Shown here piece after piece: positions 8,664-18,170 of a DNA stretch of 64,000 bases; the first letter of the stretch is position 1; each line of letters starts with the position of its first letter. The position numbers were made by a program, and so were the translations under genes. The notes below the pieces were generated by a model. That model was not told the DNA's origin. It searched no databases and saw nothing but the letters and a program-made list of their open reading frames with translations. The DNA comes from an uncultured Tenacibaculum sp. (GTDB taxonomy: Bacteria > Bacteroidota > Bacteroidia > Flavobacteriales > Flavobacteriaceae), in NCBI GenBank assembly GCA_947498055.1, contig CANMJA010000014.1:34891-98890 (forward strand). Direction: 5' to 3'.

Positions 8664-9212
8664 ATGACTGTACAACTTGTTAGTTCAAAAAGTGAGCTTT
8701 TACAAATATTAGAGATTCAAAAAGAGAATCATTACAGTAACTTACCATTAGAAAATCAACATTCTAATGGTTTTGTTACCGTAAAACATAATGCTGAGTT
8801 AATTACCAAAATGAATTCTAAAGCAGCACAAATTATAGCTACTGAAAATAATATTGTAGTTGGCTATGCTTTAATAATGCTAAAGGAATTTAAAAATTTT
8901 ATTCCTGCTTTAATTCCAATGTTTACACTTTTAGATACGGTTACTTATAAAGATAAAGTAATTAGCAGTTACAATTACTATATAATGGGACAAATATGCA
9001 TTGCAGATTCTCACAAAGGAAAAGGAATTTTCAAAAAATTATATGCTAAACATAAAGAAATATACTCTACAGAATATGACCTTTGTGTAACCGAGGTATC
9101 TTCTAAAAATATTCCTTCCATGAAAGCACATTTAAAAGTCGGTTTTAAAATAATACACACTTACAAACATAATAACAGTGAATGGAATATTTTAATATGG
9201 AATTGGGCATAA
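8664..9212 (+). CDS. GNAT-family N-acetyltransferase
   Basis: The 182-residue protein has the GNAT order: an N-terminal helix pair, a central strand with IVVGYALIMLKEF, the acetyl-CoA loop in IADSHKGKGIFKKLY (motif A at about 113-130) and a C-terminal part ending in NWA. These enzymes move an acetyl group from acetyl-CoA to an amine; the substrate cannot be predicted. It starts 40 bases after the M28 gene and may be read from the same transcript. Confidence 0.8.
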   Translation: MTVQLVSSKSELLQILEIQKENHYSNLPLENQHSNGFVTVKHNAELITKMNSKAAQIIATENNIVVGYALIMLKEFKNFIPALIPMFTLLDTVTYKDKVISSYNYYIMGQICIADSHKGKGIFKKLYAKHKEIYSTEYDLCVTEVSSKNIPSMKAHLKVGFKIIHTYKHNNSEWNILIWNWA

Positions 9213-9381
9213 AACTGTCATTAATTTTTCCCTTTAATTAAGCAACATATCTTACCTAAGTATAATCGTATTCTATGGTAAAGCCACATAACTTACAATT
9301 TTTAGAATACAAAACACTAAAATCTATACCAATTCACAAATCTTTACAATATAATTAACACATCTTACATGCAATTAATAA

Positions 9382-9389
9382 TATTTTTG
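9382..9389 (+). promoter_or_regulatory. Putative Bacteroidota -7 box
   Basis: TATTTTTG fits the TAnnTTTG consensus and lies 32 bases before the start of the metalloprotease gene. No clear -33 TTG is seen. Confidence 0.4.
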
Positions 9390-9421
9390 CAAAACATTAA
9401 TCAATTTCAAACAATTTTAAC

Positions 9422-12031
9422 ATGTATATAAAACGACCAAGGTTATTACTATCCATTTTCTTGGCGCTTGCTATTTTTAGTGTAAATGACATAAATGCGC
9501 AAAGAAAAAAGAAAAAAAAGAATAAGAAAGGGGCAGATAAGACTGAGATGCCTAAAAAGAAAAAAGAAAAACCTAAGAAAACAATTGCAGATTTAACAAA
9601 GAAAAGTGCAAAAATGGAAGGTTTATTTACCATTTTTCAAGACTCTGTAACTGGTGGCGTAAAACTTTTGGTAAAAAAAGAACAACTAGATAAAGATTAT
9701 ATCTATTTTTCTCAAGTAGCAAATGGTGTTACGCAAGCTGGTGCTTTTAGAGGTTCTTTTAGAGGTTCGAGTGTTTTTCATATTAAGAAATACTTTAATA
9801 AAATAGAATTTGTAGCTCCTAATACTTCTTTCTATTTCGATAAAAATAATGCACTTTCTAAATCTGCCAACGCAAATATTAGTGATGCACTTATTTCTAG
9901 TGCAAAAATTTTAGCTTCTGATGATAAAAAAGGAGAATATTTAATAGATGCTACTGGTTTATTTTTATCGGAAACTTTAACTAGAATTAAGTCACCAAGT
10001 TTTCCTGGTAGCTCTCCATTCAGATTTAAATTAGGTCGTTTTGATAAGAATAAATCAAAAATAAATGCGATTAAAAACTATCCAGAAAACACCAATATTA
10101 AAACAGAATATGTATATAACAATCCTACTGTTTTAAATGGTGGCGGACCAGCTATTAAAGATGGTCGATATGTTTCTATAAAGCTTTTTCATACTTTTAT
10201 GAACATGCCTAAAGAAGGATACACTCCTCATTTTGATGATCCTCGTGTTGGTTACTTTACTACTCAAGTAAATGATATGACAAGTACAGAAACTATTAAT
10301 TATAGAGATTTTGTACACCGTTGGAGATTGGTAAAAAAAGATCCAAGCGCAGCTATTTCTGAGCCTGTTACTCCTATTACTTGGTGGATAGAAAATTCTA
10401 CTCCGCTTGAATGGAGAGAAACTATTAAACAAGGTGTTTTAGCATGGAATGTTGCTTTTGAAAAAGCTGGATTTAAAAATGCAATGGCTGTTAAAGTACA
10501 ACCAGATGATGCTGATTGGGATGCTGGAGATGTTCGTTATAATGTATTACGTTGGACCTCTTCTCCTAATCCTCCTTTTGGTGGATATGGCCCTAGTTTT
10601 GTAAATCCTAAAACAGGAGAAATTCTTGGAGCAGATATTATGTTAGAATATGTGCATTTCACGAATAGAGTTAGGTTAGAACGTATTTTAAATGCTACCG
10701 CAAATGCTTCGTCGGAAGAAGAAGCTAGAGCTAATTTATATCAAAATGAAAACAATCATATGTTATGTTCTGCGGGTCATTTAATGCATGAAGATACTAT
10801 GTTTGGTCAAACAGTATTAACTGCTACTGGCGCTTCAGATTTAGAAATGAAAAGCATAAAAAGAGAAGCTATGATTGCTTTAATTATGCATGAAGTTGGA
10901 CATACTTTAGGTTTAAATCATAATATGAAAGCTAGTCAATTATTTTCACCAGCACAATTAGCAGATGCAGATTTTATTAAAGGAAAATGTTTAACAGGTT
11001 CTGTGATGGATTATGCTGCGATTAATTTAACGTTAGACAGAACTAAACAAGGACAATATTACGATACTGCCGTTGGTCCTTACGATATTTGGGCAATTCA
11101 GTTTGGATATACTCCTTTTAAAAATAAAACAGAAATAGATGCTTTATTAGCAGAGTCTACAAAACCAGAATTAATTTTTGGTAATGATGCAGATGATATG
11201 CGTTCTGCTGGAAAAGCAATTGATCCTAGAGTAATGACCGGAGATTTATCTAACGACCAAATAGGATATTCCATAGATCGTATTAAATTAGTTAATAATA
11301 TGATGCGTAATTTAAAATCAAACCTATCTAGAACAGGAGAATCTTATCAAGAATTACGTAATGCTTATTATATTTTAAGTGGACAAGCTGCTAGAGCTGG
11401 TGATGTTATTTCTAGATTTATTGGTGGTGTTTATGTAGACAGAGCAATGCATGGGCAACAAGGAGCGAAACAGCCTTTTACTCCTGTAAGTTATGAAGAT
11501 CAAAAAAGAGCAATGAATGCTTTAAAAACATACATTCTTGCACCTAACGCTTTTAAAGCTCCTAAAGAATTATATAATTATTTAGCAAGTCAACGTCGGG
11601 GTTACAATTTCTTTGGAGGACCAGAAGATCCAAAAATACATGCACAAGTATTAAGTTACCAAAGATCTGTATTACGTCATATTTTACATGCTAATACATT
11701 GCAAAGAATTTCTGATTCTGAATTATATGGAAATAAATACAAGCTTTCAGAATATATGACTGATTTAAATAATGCTATTTTTAAAAGTGATATTTATGGT
11801 TCTGTAAATTCTTTCCGTCAAAATTTACAAACTACTTATACAAAAATGCTTTTAAATATGGTAAATAGTAAATCTAGTAGACGATATACAAATGCTTCAA
11901 AAGCAATGGCATTATACAATCTTAAAAGAATTAAGACATTAGTAAGTAATAATACTGGTAACATTGCTACTAAAGCACATAAAAATCAGTTAAAAACATT
12001 AATTACAAATTCTTTAAAAGATATTAAATAA
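9422..12031 (+). CDS. Exported zinc metalloprotease (DUF5117/DUF4953 type)
   Basis: The 869-residue protein starts with a signal peptide (about 1-26, ending INAQ) followed by a very basic Lys-rich stretch to about residue 60. The zinc site HEVGHTLGLNH at 490-500 has the extended HExxHxxGxxH pattern of metzincins. The preceding beta-rich part (about 65-300) corresponds to the DUF5117 region and the later part to DUF4953 in Bacteroidota metalloproteases of this size. Substrate and biological role are unknown. No T9SS sorting tail is seen, so the periplasm is the likely location. Confidence 0.85.
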   Translation: MYIKRPRLLLSIFLALAIFSVNDINAQRKKKKKNKKGADKTEMPKKKKEKPKKTIADLTKKSAKMEGLFTIFQDSVTGGVKLLVKKEQLDKDYIYFSQVANGVTQAGAFRGSFRGSSVFHIKKYFNKIEFVAPNTSFYFDKNNALSKSANANISDALISSAKILASDDKKGEYLIDATGLFLSETLTRIKSPSFPGSSPFRFKLGRFDKNKSKINAIKNYPENTNIKTEYVYNNPTVLNGGGPAIKDGRYVSIKLFHTFMNMPKEGYTPHFDDPRVGYFTTQVNDMTSTETINYRDFVHRWRLVKKDPSAAISEPVTPITWWIENSTPLEWRETIKQGVLAWNVAFEKAGFKNAMAVKVQPDDADWDAGDVRYNVLRWTSSPNPPFGGYGPSFVNPKTGEILGADIMLEYVHFTNRVRLERILNATANASSEEEARANLYQNENNHMLCSAGHLMHEDTMFGQTVLTATGASDLEMKSIKREAMIALIMHEVGHTLGLNHNMKASQLFSPAQLADADFIKGKCLTGSVMDYAAINLTLDRTKQGQYYDTAVGPYDIWAIQFGYTPFKNKTEIDALLAESTKPELIFGNDADDMRSAGKAIDPRVMTGDLSNDQIGYSIDRIKLVNNMMRNLKSNLSRTGESYQELRNAYYILSGQAARAGDVISRFIGGVYVDRAMHGQQGAKQPFTPVSYEDQKRAMNALKTYILAPNAFKAPKELYNYLASQRRGYNFFGGPEDPKIHAQVLSYQRSVLRHILHANTLQRISDSELYGNKYKLSEYMTDLNNAIFKSDIYGSVNSFRQNLQTTYTKMLLNMVNSKSSRRYTNASKAMALYNLKRIKTLVSNNTGNIATKAHKNQLKTLITNSLKDIK

Positions 12032-12053
12032 AATTTTATTTTTTTAAACTCTT

Positions 12054-12081
12054 AAAATCCGTGATATACTTCACGGATTTT
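12054..12081 (+). terminator. Rho-independent terminator
   Basis: AAAATCCGTGA (12054-12064) and TCACGGATTTT (12071-12081) form an 11-bp stem with a six-base loop, followed by more T. It ends the metalloprotease transcript just before the epimerase gene. Confidence 0.8.
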
Positions 12082-12094
12082 TTATTTTTATGGG

Positions 12095-12982
12095 ATGAGT
12101 AAAATAGTAATTACAGGAGGTACAGGTTTAATTGGGAAATTATTACAACAAAAACTAGAAGCGAATAAACATAATGTTGTTATTTTAACAAGAAACCCTA
12201 AAAAAGAAAATCATTTTAAGTGGGATCTTTCTTCTAATTTTATAGATGATAAAGCTTTTGAAAATGTAGATTATATTATTCATTTAGCTGGTGCAGGAAT
12301 TGCAGATAAAAGATGGATAACTGCTAGAAAAAAAGAATTAATAGATAGTAGAGTTCAATCTGCTACTCTTTTATTTTCTAAAATTAAAGAGTTAAATATA
12401 CCTTTAAAAGGGTTTATTTCTTCTTCAGGAATAAGTTATTATGGTGCTATTAATTCAGAAAATATATTTACAGAAAAAGATTCTGCTGGTACAGATTTTA
12501 TTTCTAAGATTTGTATTGAATGGGAAAAAGCTGCTAATCAATTTAAACAATTAAATGTGCCTGTTACTATCTTAAGAACAAGCATTGTATTAAGTAAAAA
12601 TGGTGGTGCATTAAAGAAAATGAACACTCCCCTATTTTTATCTGCTTTAGGCAATGGAAAACAATATATGCCTTGGATTCATATAGATGACTTATGCAAT
12701 TTATATATAAAAGCAGTAGAAGACAAAACTTTTACAGGTATTTTTAATGCAGCTACAACAGAACATCAAACAAATGCTTCTTTTACAAAAACTTTAGGTA
12801 GTGTTTTAAAAAAACCTATGACTCCTTTTAATGTTCCTAGTTTTATTTTAAAAATAATATTAGGAGAATTAAGCGTTATTATTTTAAAGGGTAGCAGAGT
12901 TTCTTCTAAAAAAATAGCAACTCATTATTCTTTTAAATACACAAAATTGCAAGAAGCTTTAGCAAATATCTATAATAAGTAG
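12095..12982 (+). CDS. NAD(P)-binding epimerase-like protein, TIGR01777 family
   Basis: The 295-residue protein opens with the Rossmann motif ITGGTGLIGKLL, continues with IIHLAGAGIADKRW and the segment FISSSGISYYGA that holds the SDR Tyr, and ends with a short DUF1731-like tail (about 245-293). This is the layout of TIGR01777 (E. coli YfcH-like) extended short-chain dehydrogenase proteins, found widely with unproven substrates. Start and length agree with the family. It lies directly after a terminator and is probably a single-gene unit. Confidence 0.9.
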   Translation: MSKIVITGGTGLIGKLLQQKLEANKHNVVILTRNPKKENHFKWDLSSNFIDDKAFENVDYIIHLAGAGIADKRWITARKKELIDSRVQSATLLFSKIKELNIPLKGFISSSGISYYGAINSENIFTEKDSAGTDFISKICIEWEKAANQFKQLNVPVTILRTSIVLSKNGGALKKMNTPLFLSALGNGKQYMPWIHIDDLCNLYIKAVEDKTFTGIFNAATTEHQTNASFTKTLGSVLKKPMTPFNVPSFILKIILGELSVIILKGSRVSSKKIATHYSFKYTKLQEALANIYNK

Positions 12983-13077
12983 ATGCTTACTTTTATGAAA
13001 AAAAACGATAATTTATAAAACAATGGTATTTATTCCATTGTTCACAATAATTAGAATTCACAAAATTTGATAAAAAT

Positions 13078-13953
13078 ATGGCAAAATTCCTAACAACTGT
13101 AGGAAACTCATTCTACATAGAACAAATAATACTAAATGCCGAAAAAAATCTGACTTTAGTAACACCATATTTAAGTTTAAGTAAAAATCTAATTGACAGG
13201 TTAACTGATGCAGATAAGGAAAATATTAGGATTACGCTGATTTACGGTAAAAGTGAATTAAACAAAAATGAAAAAAAGAAAATTGAATCTTTAAATAATA
13301 TTGAAATTTATTTTTGTGAAAACCTACACGCAAAATGTTATTTGAACGAGCAATCAATGATTATTACATCAATGAATCTTTACGAATTCTCTGAAAGAAA
13401 TAATCGAGAAATGGGAATTTTAATTGAAAAAAAAAACGATAATCAAATCTTTAAAGACACATTAAAGGAAATAGAGTCTATTAAAAATTCATCTGAATTA
13501 CAAAAATCAAATGAAAAGAAAAACTTATCTGATTTAATTTATTTATCTGATGACAAAGACGAAAGGTGGAATTTTTATTATCCAAGTCTTTGCCGAATTT
13601 TAAAACACAAATTTCAAGATTACAATATAACTTATAAAGACGAAAATAATATTACAATTGAAAATTGTCCAACAAAAGGAGTTGAGATTGTAATAAACGG
13701 TCGAATAAATTTTAATTTTAATAACAATTCTTTCTTTCGGTTTTTAAAAGAAAATTATAAAAGTAAAATAAGAAGTAATTCACCAGGAATTCGATTTTAT
13801 TGGAACTACAATTGTATAAATATATATCCCGAAAGAAATTTTAAAGTAGATGTAAATTACGAAGGATTAGAAAAGATTGTAGAAAAGTATTATAATGTAA
13901 TAATTGGAACAAAAGAAGAAGTTACTATTGCCTACAATATATATATAAAATAG
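13078..13953 (+). CDS. Phospholipase D-fold protein, possibly a nuclease (accessory gene)
   Basis: The 291-residue protein has a single PLD half-site: a strand ITLIYGKSE, then HAKCYLNEQ (His84, Lys86), then IITSMNLYEFSERNNREMG, which together form the HxK...N/S...E pattern of PLD-like proteins. One HKD motif suggests it works as a dimer, as in single-domain bacterial PLD nucleases. The C-terminal half (about 150-291) is polar and has no family I recognise. The N-terminal layout resembles PLD-type proteins seen with restriction or defence genes. Its neighbour downstream is an unusual SF2 helicase, 146 bases away and with its own promoter-like boxes, so co-transcription is not established. Confidence 0.75.
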   Translation: MAKFLTTVGNSFYIEQIILNAEKNLTLVTPYLSLSKNLIDRLTDADKENIRITLIYGKSELNKNEKKKIESLNNIEIYFCENLHAKCYLNEQSMIITSMNLYEFSERNNREMGILIEKKNDNQIFKDTLKEIESIKNSSELQKSNEKKNLSDLIYLSDDKDERWNFYYPSLCRILKHKFQDYNITYKDENNITIENCPTKGVEIVINGRINFNFNNNSFFRFLKENYKSKIRSNSPGIRFYWNYNCINIYPERNFKVDVNYEGLEKIVEKYYNVIIGTKEEVTIAYNIYIK

Positions 13954-14050
13954 TCCGAATCATTACTAAAACAAAAGTTATGACTTTTTGGAAAATCGTC
14001 AAGTTTTTAAATTCGACTTATTCCTGAAAATTATAAATTTGACTAATTGC

Positions 14051-14058
14051 TAAATTTG
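14051..14058 (+). promoter_or_regulatory. Putative Bacteroidota -7 box for the helicase gene
   Basis: TAAATTTG fits TAnnTTTG and lies 41 bases before the ATG. A second copy of the same octamer is at 14034-14041. Either could serve the helicase. Confidence 0.4.
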
Positions 14059-14099
14059 AAAAGTAAGTACGTTTTAATTCTTTATTACTCTCATACTAA

Positions 14100-16739
14100 A
14101 TGATAAACATGAATTTGTTAGTTACAGAATTACATTTTAAATATCAATGGAGACCCTACCAAGCTAAGGTTTTAAAAAATTTCTCTAAACATATACAAGA
14201 TAATCATTTTCATATTGTAGCTCCACCTGGTTCTGGTAAAACTATTTTAGGTATCGAGATTTTAAAACGTATAAATAAAAAAACAGTCATATTAGCTCCT
14301 ACTTTAACTATTAGAAACCAATGGGAAGATCGTTTACAAAGTTTTTTCACAAAAAACACTCGCTTTACTTCTGTTTCTTACGATATTAAAAAACCATCTT
14401 TCCTTACATTTTCTACGTATCAATCTTTACATAGCTTTTTTAAAACATTTGAGAATAAACTAGACTATTTTCACTTTTTTAAAAAACAAGGAATAGAAGT
14501 TATTCTTTTAGATGAAGCGCACCACTTAAAAAACGAATGGTGGAAATGTTTATATGAATTAAAAGAAAAAAACCAACAAACTATTGTTGCTTTAACTGCT
14601 ACTCCACCTTATGATAGCGAAAACTCTGAAGTTCAGAAGTATTTTGATTTATGTGGGGAAATAGATGATGAAATTGTAGTTCCTGATTTAGTAAAAGAAG
14701 AAAATTTATGTCCGCATCAAGATTTAATTTTTCTTTCCAAACCAGAAGATCAAGAAATTAATTTTATTACCGATTTTCGTCTGAAAATAGCTGATTTTGT
14801 TTCTTCTATTGTAAAAGATGAAACTTTTATTACTTTTATAAAAGAACATCGTTTTTATAGTAAAACAAAAGAAAATTTAGAAGAGATTTATAAAAATTCG
14901 GAGTTTTTTTCTGCTATATTAATTTTCTTGCAGGAAGCCAAAGAAGAAATCTCTTTTGATAAATTATTTATTTTAGGTTTTGATTCTAAAAGTGAGGTTA
15001 TTTTTCCGCAATTAACGCATAAATGGATAGAAATACTTTTTCAACATATATTAGTTTATGATAGAGAATATTTACTAGAACATGAAACGTATATAAGTTC
15101 ACTTGAAAAACAACTTCGACAACTTTCAGTATTCAACAGAAATAAAGTTAATTTAATAGGAAACGATTTACTATATAAATCATTAAGCAATAGTACGAGT
15201 AAATTAAAAAGTATTATCACTATTGTTTCACAAGAAGAAAATAATTTAAAGGAAAATTTAAGGTGCGTTATTTTAACAGATTATATAAGAAAGGAGTATT
15301 TAAATTTTTCTGAAAATGAATATGCAGAAATGCAAAAAATTGGGGTAGTTCCTATATTTCATTTCTTAAAAAATAAAATTTCTAAAAAAGAAAGTTTAGC
15401 TGTTTTAACAGGTTCTTTGGTTATAGTTCATAAAAGTATAATTTTTAAGTTACAAGAAATTGATACTCTTGATAATTATACAATGAATCCACTTAAAACA
15501 GATTCTGATTTTGTAACCCTTACTAGTAAATCTACTTCAAAAAATATTGTTGGAATTATTACCCAACTTTTTGAATTAGGACATATACAAGTTTTAGTCG
15601 GCACTAAATCTCTCTTAGGTGAAGGTTGGGATGCTCCTTCTATAAATAGCTTAATACTAGCCTCTGTAGTAGGTTCTTTTGTTACCTCAAATCAAATGCG
15701 TGGTAGAGCTATTAGAACTCATAAAAACACCCCTAATAAAGTAGGGCTTATTTGGCATTTAGCCTGTGTAGATACTACGGATGAAACTGGAGGAAGAGAC
15801 TTGGAGATTCTAAGTCGTCGATTTAATTCTTTTTTAGGTATTTCTAATCATAATACCACCGTAATTAAAAATGGAATTGACAGACTTAACTTACCAGAAA
15901 AAATCTTCGAAAATGATATTGAAACTTTAAATAGAAGAACTTTAGAAGAATCTAAAAACCGTACTAATATTTCCTTGCAATGGGAAAAAGCTGTTTTTAA
16001 TGGTAAAAAAATTGGAGAAGAACTTCTCTTTTTAAATTCAAAAAAGAGTGTTGCCAGACAAAAGAAAATGTACTATAAAGATATTGTGAAGTATAGCATT
16101 TTTGAACTATTAGTTGGTGTTATTTTTTTTATGATTCAATTTTTAATTAACAATTTTGGTTTATTATTACAAAAAGGAACTTTTTACTTTATTTATTTCT
16201 TTGCAGGACTTTTATTTCTGAATTTTGGATTTAAAATATATAAATCTTTACAATTGTATTTTAATTATGGTTTAATTCATAAAAAAATATACAAAATAGC
16301 TTTTACCATTATAGATTCTCTTCATGAATTAAAAATATTGAAAACTCCAGATTCAGAAATTTCTGTGATTACCGATTTGCAATCTAATGGAAACGTTACT
16401 TGTAGCATTGAAGGGTGTGATAGATATGAAAGTAAAGTTTTTATTAATGCTTTAGAGGAAGTGCTTCAGGTGATAGAGAATCCTAAATATTTAATTATTA
16501 CCACAAATCGATTTCAAAGAAAACCAAAAGCTCGAAACTCTTTTTCTGTTCCAGAAATTTTTGAAGGAAATAAAAAGAAAGCTCTAATTTTTCAAAAGTA
16601 TTGGAATAAACATGTAGGAAATTCGACATTGTTTTTTACTAGGCACATTGAAGGAAGAAGATTACTCTTAAAAGCTCGTTTATATCACATTCATAATGTA
16701 CATAAAAAAGTAACCAAGAAAAATGTTATTTGGAAGTAA
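14100..16739 (+). CDS. DEAH-box SF2 helicase with two C-terminal membrane helices
   Basis: The 879-residue protein carries the SF2 motifs in order: Walker A APPGSGKT near 40-47, DEAH near 138-141, TATPP near 159-163, a long insertion, then GTKSLLGEGWDAP (motif V) and QMRGRAIR (motif VI). After the helicase core come two adjacent hydrophobic helices (FELLVGVIFFMIQFLI and GTFYFIYFFAGLLFLNFGF, about residues 665-705), then a folded C-terminal region of about 170 residues. Membrane anchoring of an XPB/ERCC3-like helicase core is unusual. I infer an ATP-driven nucleic-acid translocase held at the membrane, possibly for defence. A start at the second Met (residue 4) is also possible. Confidence 0.8.
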   Translation: MINMNLLVTELHFKYQWRPYQAKVLKNFSKHIQDNHFHIVAPPGSGKTILGIEILKRINKKTVILAPTLTIRNQWEDRLQSFFTKNTRFTSVSYDIKKPSFLTFSTYQSLHSFFKTFENKLDYFHFFKKQGIEVILLDEAHHLKNEWWKCLYELKEKNQQTIVALTATPPYDSENSEVQKYFDLCGEIDDEIVVPDLVKEENLCPHQDLIFLSKPEDQEINFITDFRLKIADFVSSIVKDETFITFIKEHRFYSKTKENLEEIYKNSEFFSAILIFLQEAKEEISFDKLFILGFDSKSEVIFPQLTHKWIEILFQHILVYDREYLLEHETYISSLEKQLRQLSVFNRNKVNLIGNDLLYKSLSNSTSKLKSIITIVSQEENNLKENLRCVILTDYIRKEYLNFSENEYAEMQKIGVVPIFHFLKNKISKKESLAVLTGSLVIVHKSIIFKLQEIDTLDNYTMNPLKTDSDFVTLTSKSTSKNIVGIITQLFELGHIQVLVGTKSLLGEGWDAPSINSLILASVVGSFVTSNQMRGRAIRTHKNTPNKVGLIWHLACVDTTDETGGRDLEILSRRFNSFLGISNHNTTVIKNGIDRLNLPEKIFENDIETLNRRTLEESKNRTNISLQWEKAVFNGKKIGEELLFLNSKKSVARQKKMYYKDIVKYSIFELLVGVIFFMIQFLINNFGLLLQKGTFYFIYFFAGLLFLNFGFKIYKSLQLYFNYGLIHKKIYKIAFTIIDSLHELKILKTPDSEISVITDLQSNGNVTCSIEGCDRYESKVFINALEEVLQVIENPKYLIITTNRFQRKPKARNSFSVPEIFEGNKKKALIFQKYWNKHVGNSTLFFTRHIEGRRLLLKARLYHIHNVHKKVTKKNVIWK

Positions 16740-16760
16740 CATTTTTTTATAAATACAAAA

Positions 16761-16778
16761 AAGGGATTTAAATCCCTT
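16761..16778. terminator. Palindromic terminator-like element
   Basis: AAGGGATTTAAATCCCTT is a perfect 18-base palindrome 21 bases after the helicase stop, flanked by A-rich sequence before and T-containing sequence after. It lies between the convergent helicase and the lipoprotein at 16905. Confidence 0.5.
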
Positions 16779-16904
16779 CTTAAAATTCGAATCATAAATT
16801 TCATTTATAAAAAGTAAGCTTTAGTTACTTTAATTTTATTAGTTTCAAATTATTTATAACTTTTATTTGGCCTTTTTAATCTCATTTTTACTTGCACTAA
16901 AAAA

Positions 16905-17363
16905 TTAAGATCTACCTCTATTAAAAGTATGTGCTTTACGGGTAGAAACATATTCTCGTAAATCTTCACCTAACTCTTCTATTTTTGCAAGAAATGAAGT
17001 AGAAACAGCTTCTTTTTGTACGATTATTTTTAATCTTCTTTTCGTTAAAACACATTCAAAAGCAACTTCCCCATCTACTAATTTATTCCACACAATTCCT
17101 TTTTTTGTTTTATTGTAAGTAATATCTTCTAAAACATTTTTTAGGATATCTTCTACTCCATTTCTCTTAGATTTTTGAAATTTAGATTTGAATTTATAAG
17201 TGCTATTAGAACTGGAAACACTAGTAGAACTGCTAACTTTGCTTGTTGTTTGAATAAACGTTCTTTCTGAATTTGGTGGTTGTGGTGGCTCTGGAAAGCT
17301 TTGGGCACACGAATTTAAAGTACCTATAAATACGGCTAAAATTGTAATTAAAATTGTTTTCAT
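16905..17363 (-). CDS. Lipoprotein of unknown function
   Basis: The 152-residue protein has a signal ending LNSC at Cys19, followed by a Pro/Ser/Thr-rich linker (about 23-56) and a compact C-terminal domain of about 90 residues with predicted strands (VAFECVLTKRRLKIIVQK). I recognise no family. It lies just downstream, on the same strand, of the histidine kinase and response regulator genes, 105 bases after the regulator, so it may be a target or accessory of that system (inference). Confidence 0.7.
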   Translation of the reverse strand: MKTILITILAVFIGTLNSCAQSFPEPPQPPNSERTFIQTTSKVSSSTSVSSSNSTYKFKSKFQKSKRNGVEDILKNVLEDITYNKTKKGIVWNKLVDGEVAFECVLTKRRLKIIVQKEAVSTSFLAKIEELGEDLREYVSTRKAHTFNRGRS

Positions 17364-17468
17364 GGTATCTGTTCTTTTATTGTTTATACCACAAAACTAT
17401 TGCTACTTTCTCTTATAAAACAGATAATGATGTTTGTTAACGTACGATTAACCTACTTATAAAAACCA

Positions 17469-18167
17469 TTAACGTATCTTAAATTCTAAACCAACTCCCC
17501 TAGAACTTTCTATTGAAATTTTAGCGTCTTTTTTAAAATATTTACGAAGTCTACTAATAAATACATCCATACTTCTACCAGAAAAATAATCTTCATTTTT
17601 CCATACCGATTTTAAGATTTCTTCTCTTTTTAAAAGTTGATTTTTATGTTGGTATAAAAATAAAATTAAGGCCGCTTCTTTTTCTGTTAATTGTTGAATC
17701 GATTCTTCATAAATCAACTCTAACCTACGTACGTTAAAAACATAAGTTCCTATTCTAATTATTTCTTCTTTCAATTTAGGTGTAAAAGTAACAGATGTTC
17801 TTCTTATTATGTTATTTAACCTTAATACCAATTCATCAGCATCAAATGGTTTTTCAATATAATCATCGGCACCTAACTTTAATCCCTTAATTTTATCTTC
17901 TTTTAACTTTCTTGCTGTTAAAAATATGAAAGGTACTTCAGGGTTTTGTTCTATTATTTTTTCTGCTAATGTAAACCCGTCCATTTTTGGCATCATTACA
18001 TCTAAAACGCAAATATGAAAACTATCTTTTTTAAAAAGTGCTAATGCCTCTTCTCCGTCCTGTGCCCAAGTTATGGTATAACTAGACATTTCTAAATATT
18101 GCTTTAAGATATTACCAAAATCGAAATCATCTTCCGCTAACAAAACTCTATAACTTTCCGCTTTCAT
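17469..18167 (-). CDS. OmpR/PhoB-family response regulator
   Basis: The 232-residue protein has a receiver domain (about 5-120) with the acidic pair Glu16-Asp17 in LLAEDD, the phosphorylated Asp56 in VLDVMMPKMDG, and Lys in FIFLTARKLKEDKI with KP later (DDYIEKPFDADEL). A winged-helix DNA-binding domain follows (about 135-230, LTEKEAALILFLYQHK...SVWKNEDYFSGRSMDVFISRLRK). It is the output half of a two-component system with the kinase whose gene ends three bases before its start. It would bind DNA as a dimer after phosphorylation. Confidence 0.95.
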   Translation of the reverse strand: MKAESYRVLLAEDDFDFGNILKQYLEMSSYTITWAQDGEEALALFKKDSFHICVLDVMMPKMDGFTLAEKIIEQNPEVPFIFLTARKLKEDKIKGLKLGADDYIEKPFDADELVLRLNNIIRRTSVTFTPKLKEEIIRIGTYVFNVRRLELIYEESIQQLTEKEAALILFLYQHKNQLLKREEILKSVWKNEDYFSGRSMDVFISRLRKYFKKDAKISIESSRGVGLEFKIR

Positions 18168-18170
18168 AAT

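Noticed and set aside
10133..10432. 99-codon minus-strand ORF inside the metalloprotease
   Set aside because: Antisense shadow without signal, family or spacing support.
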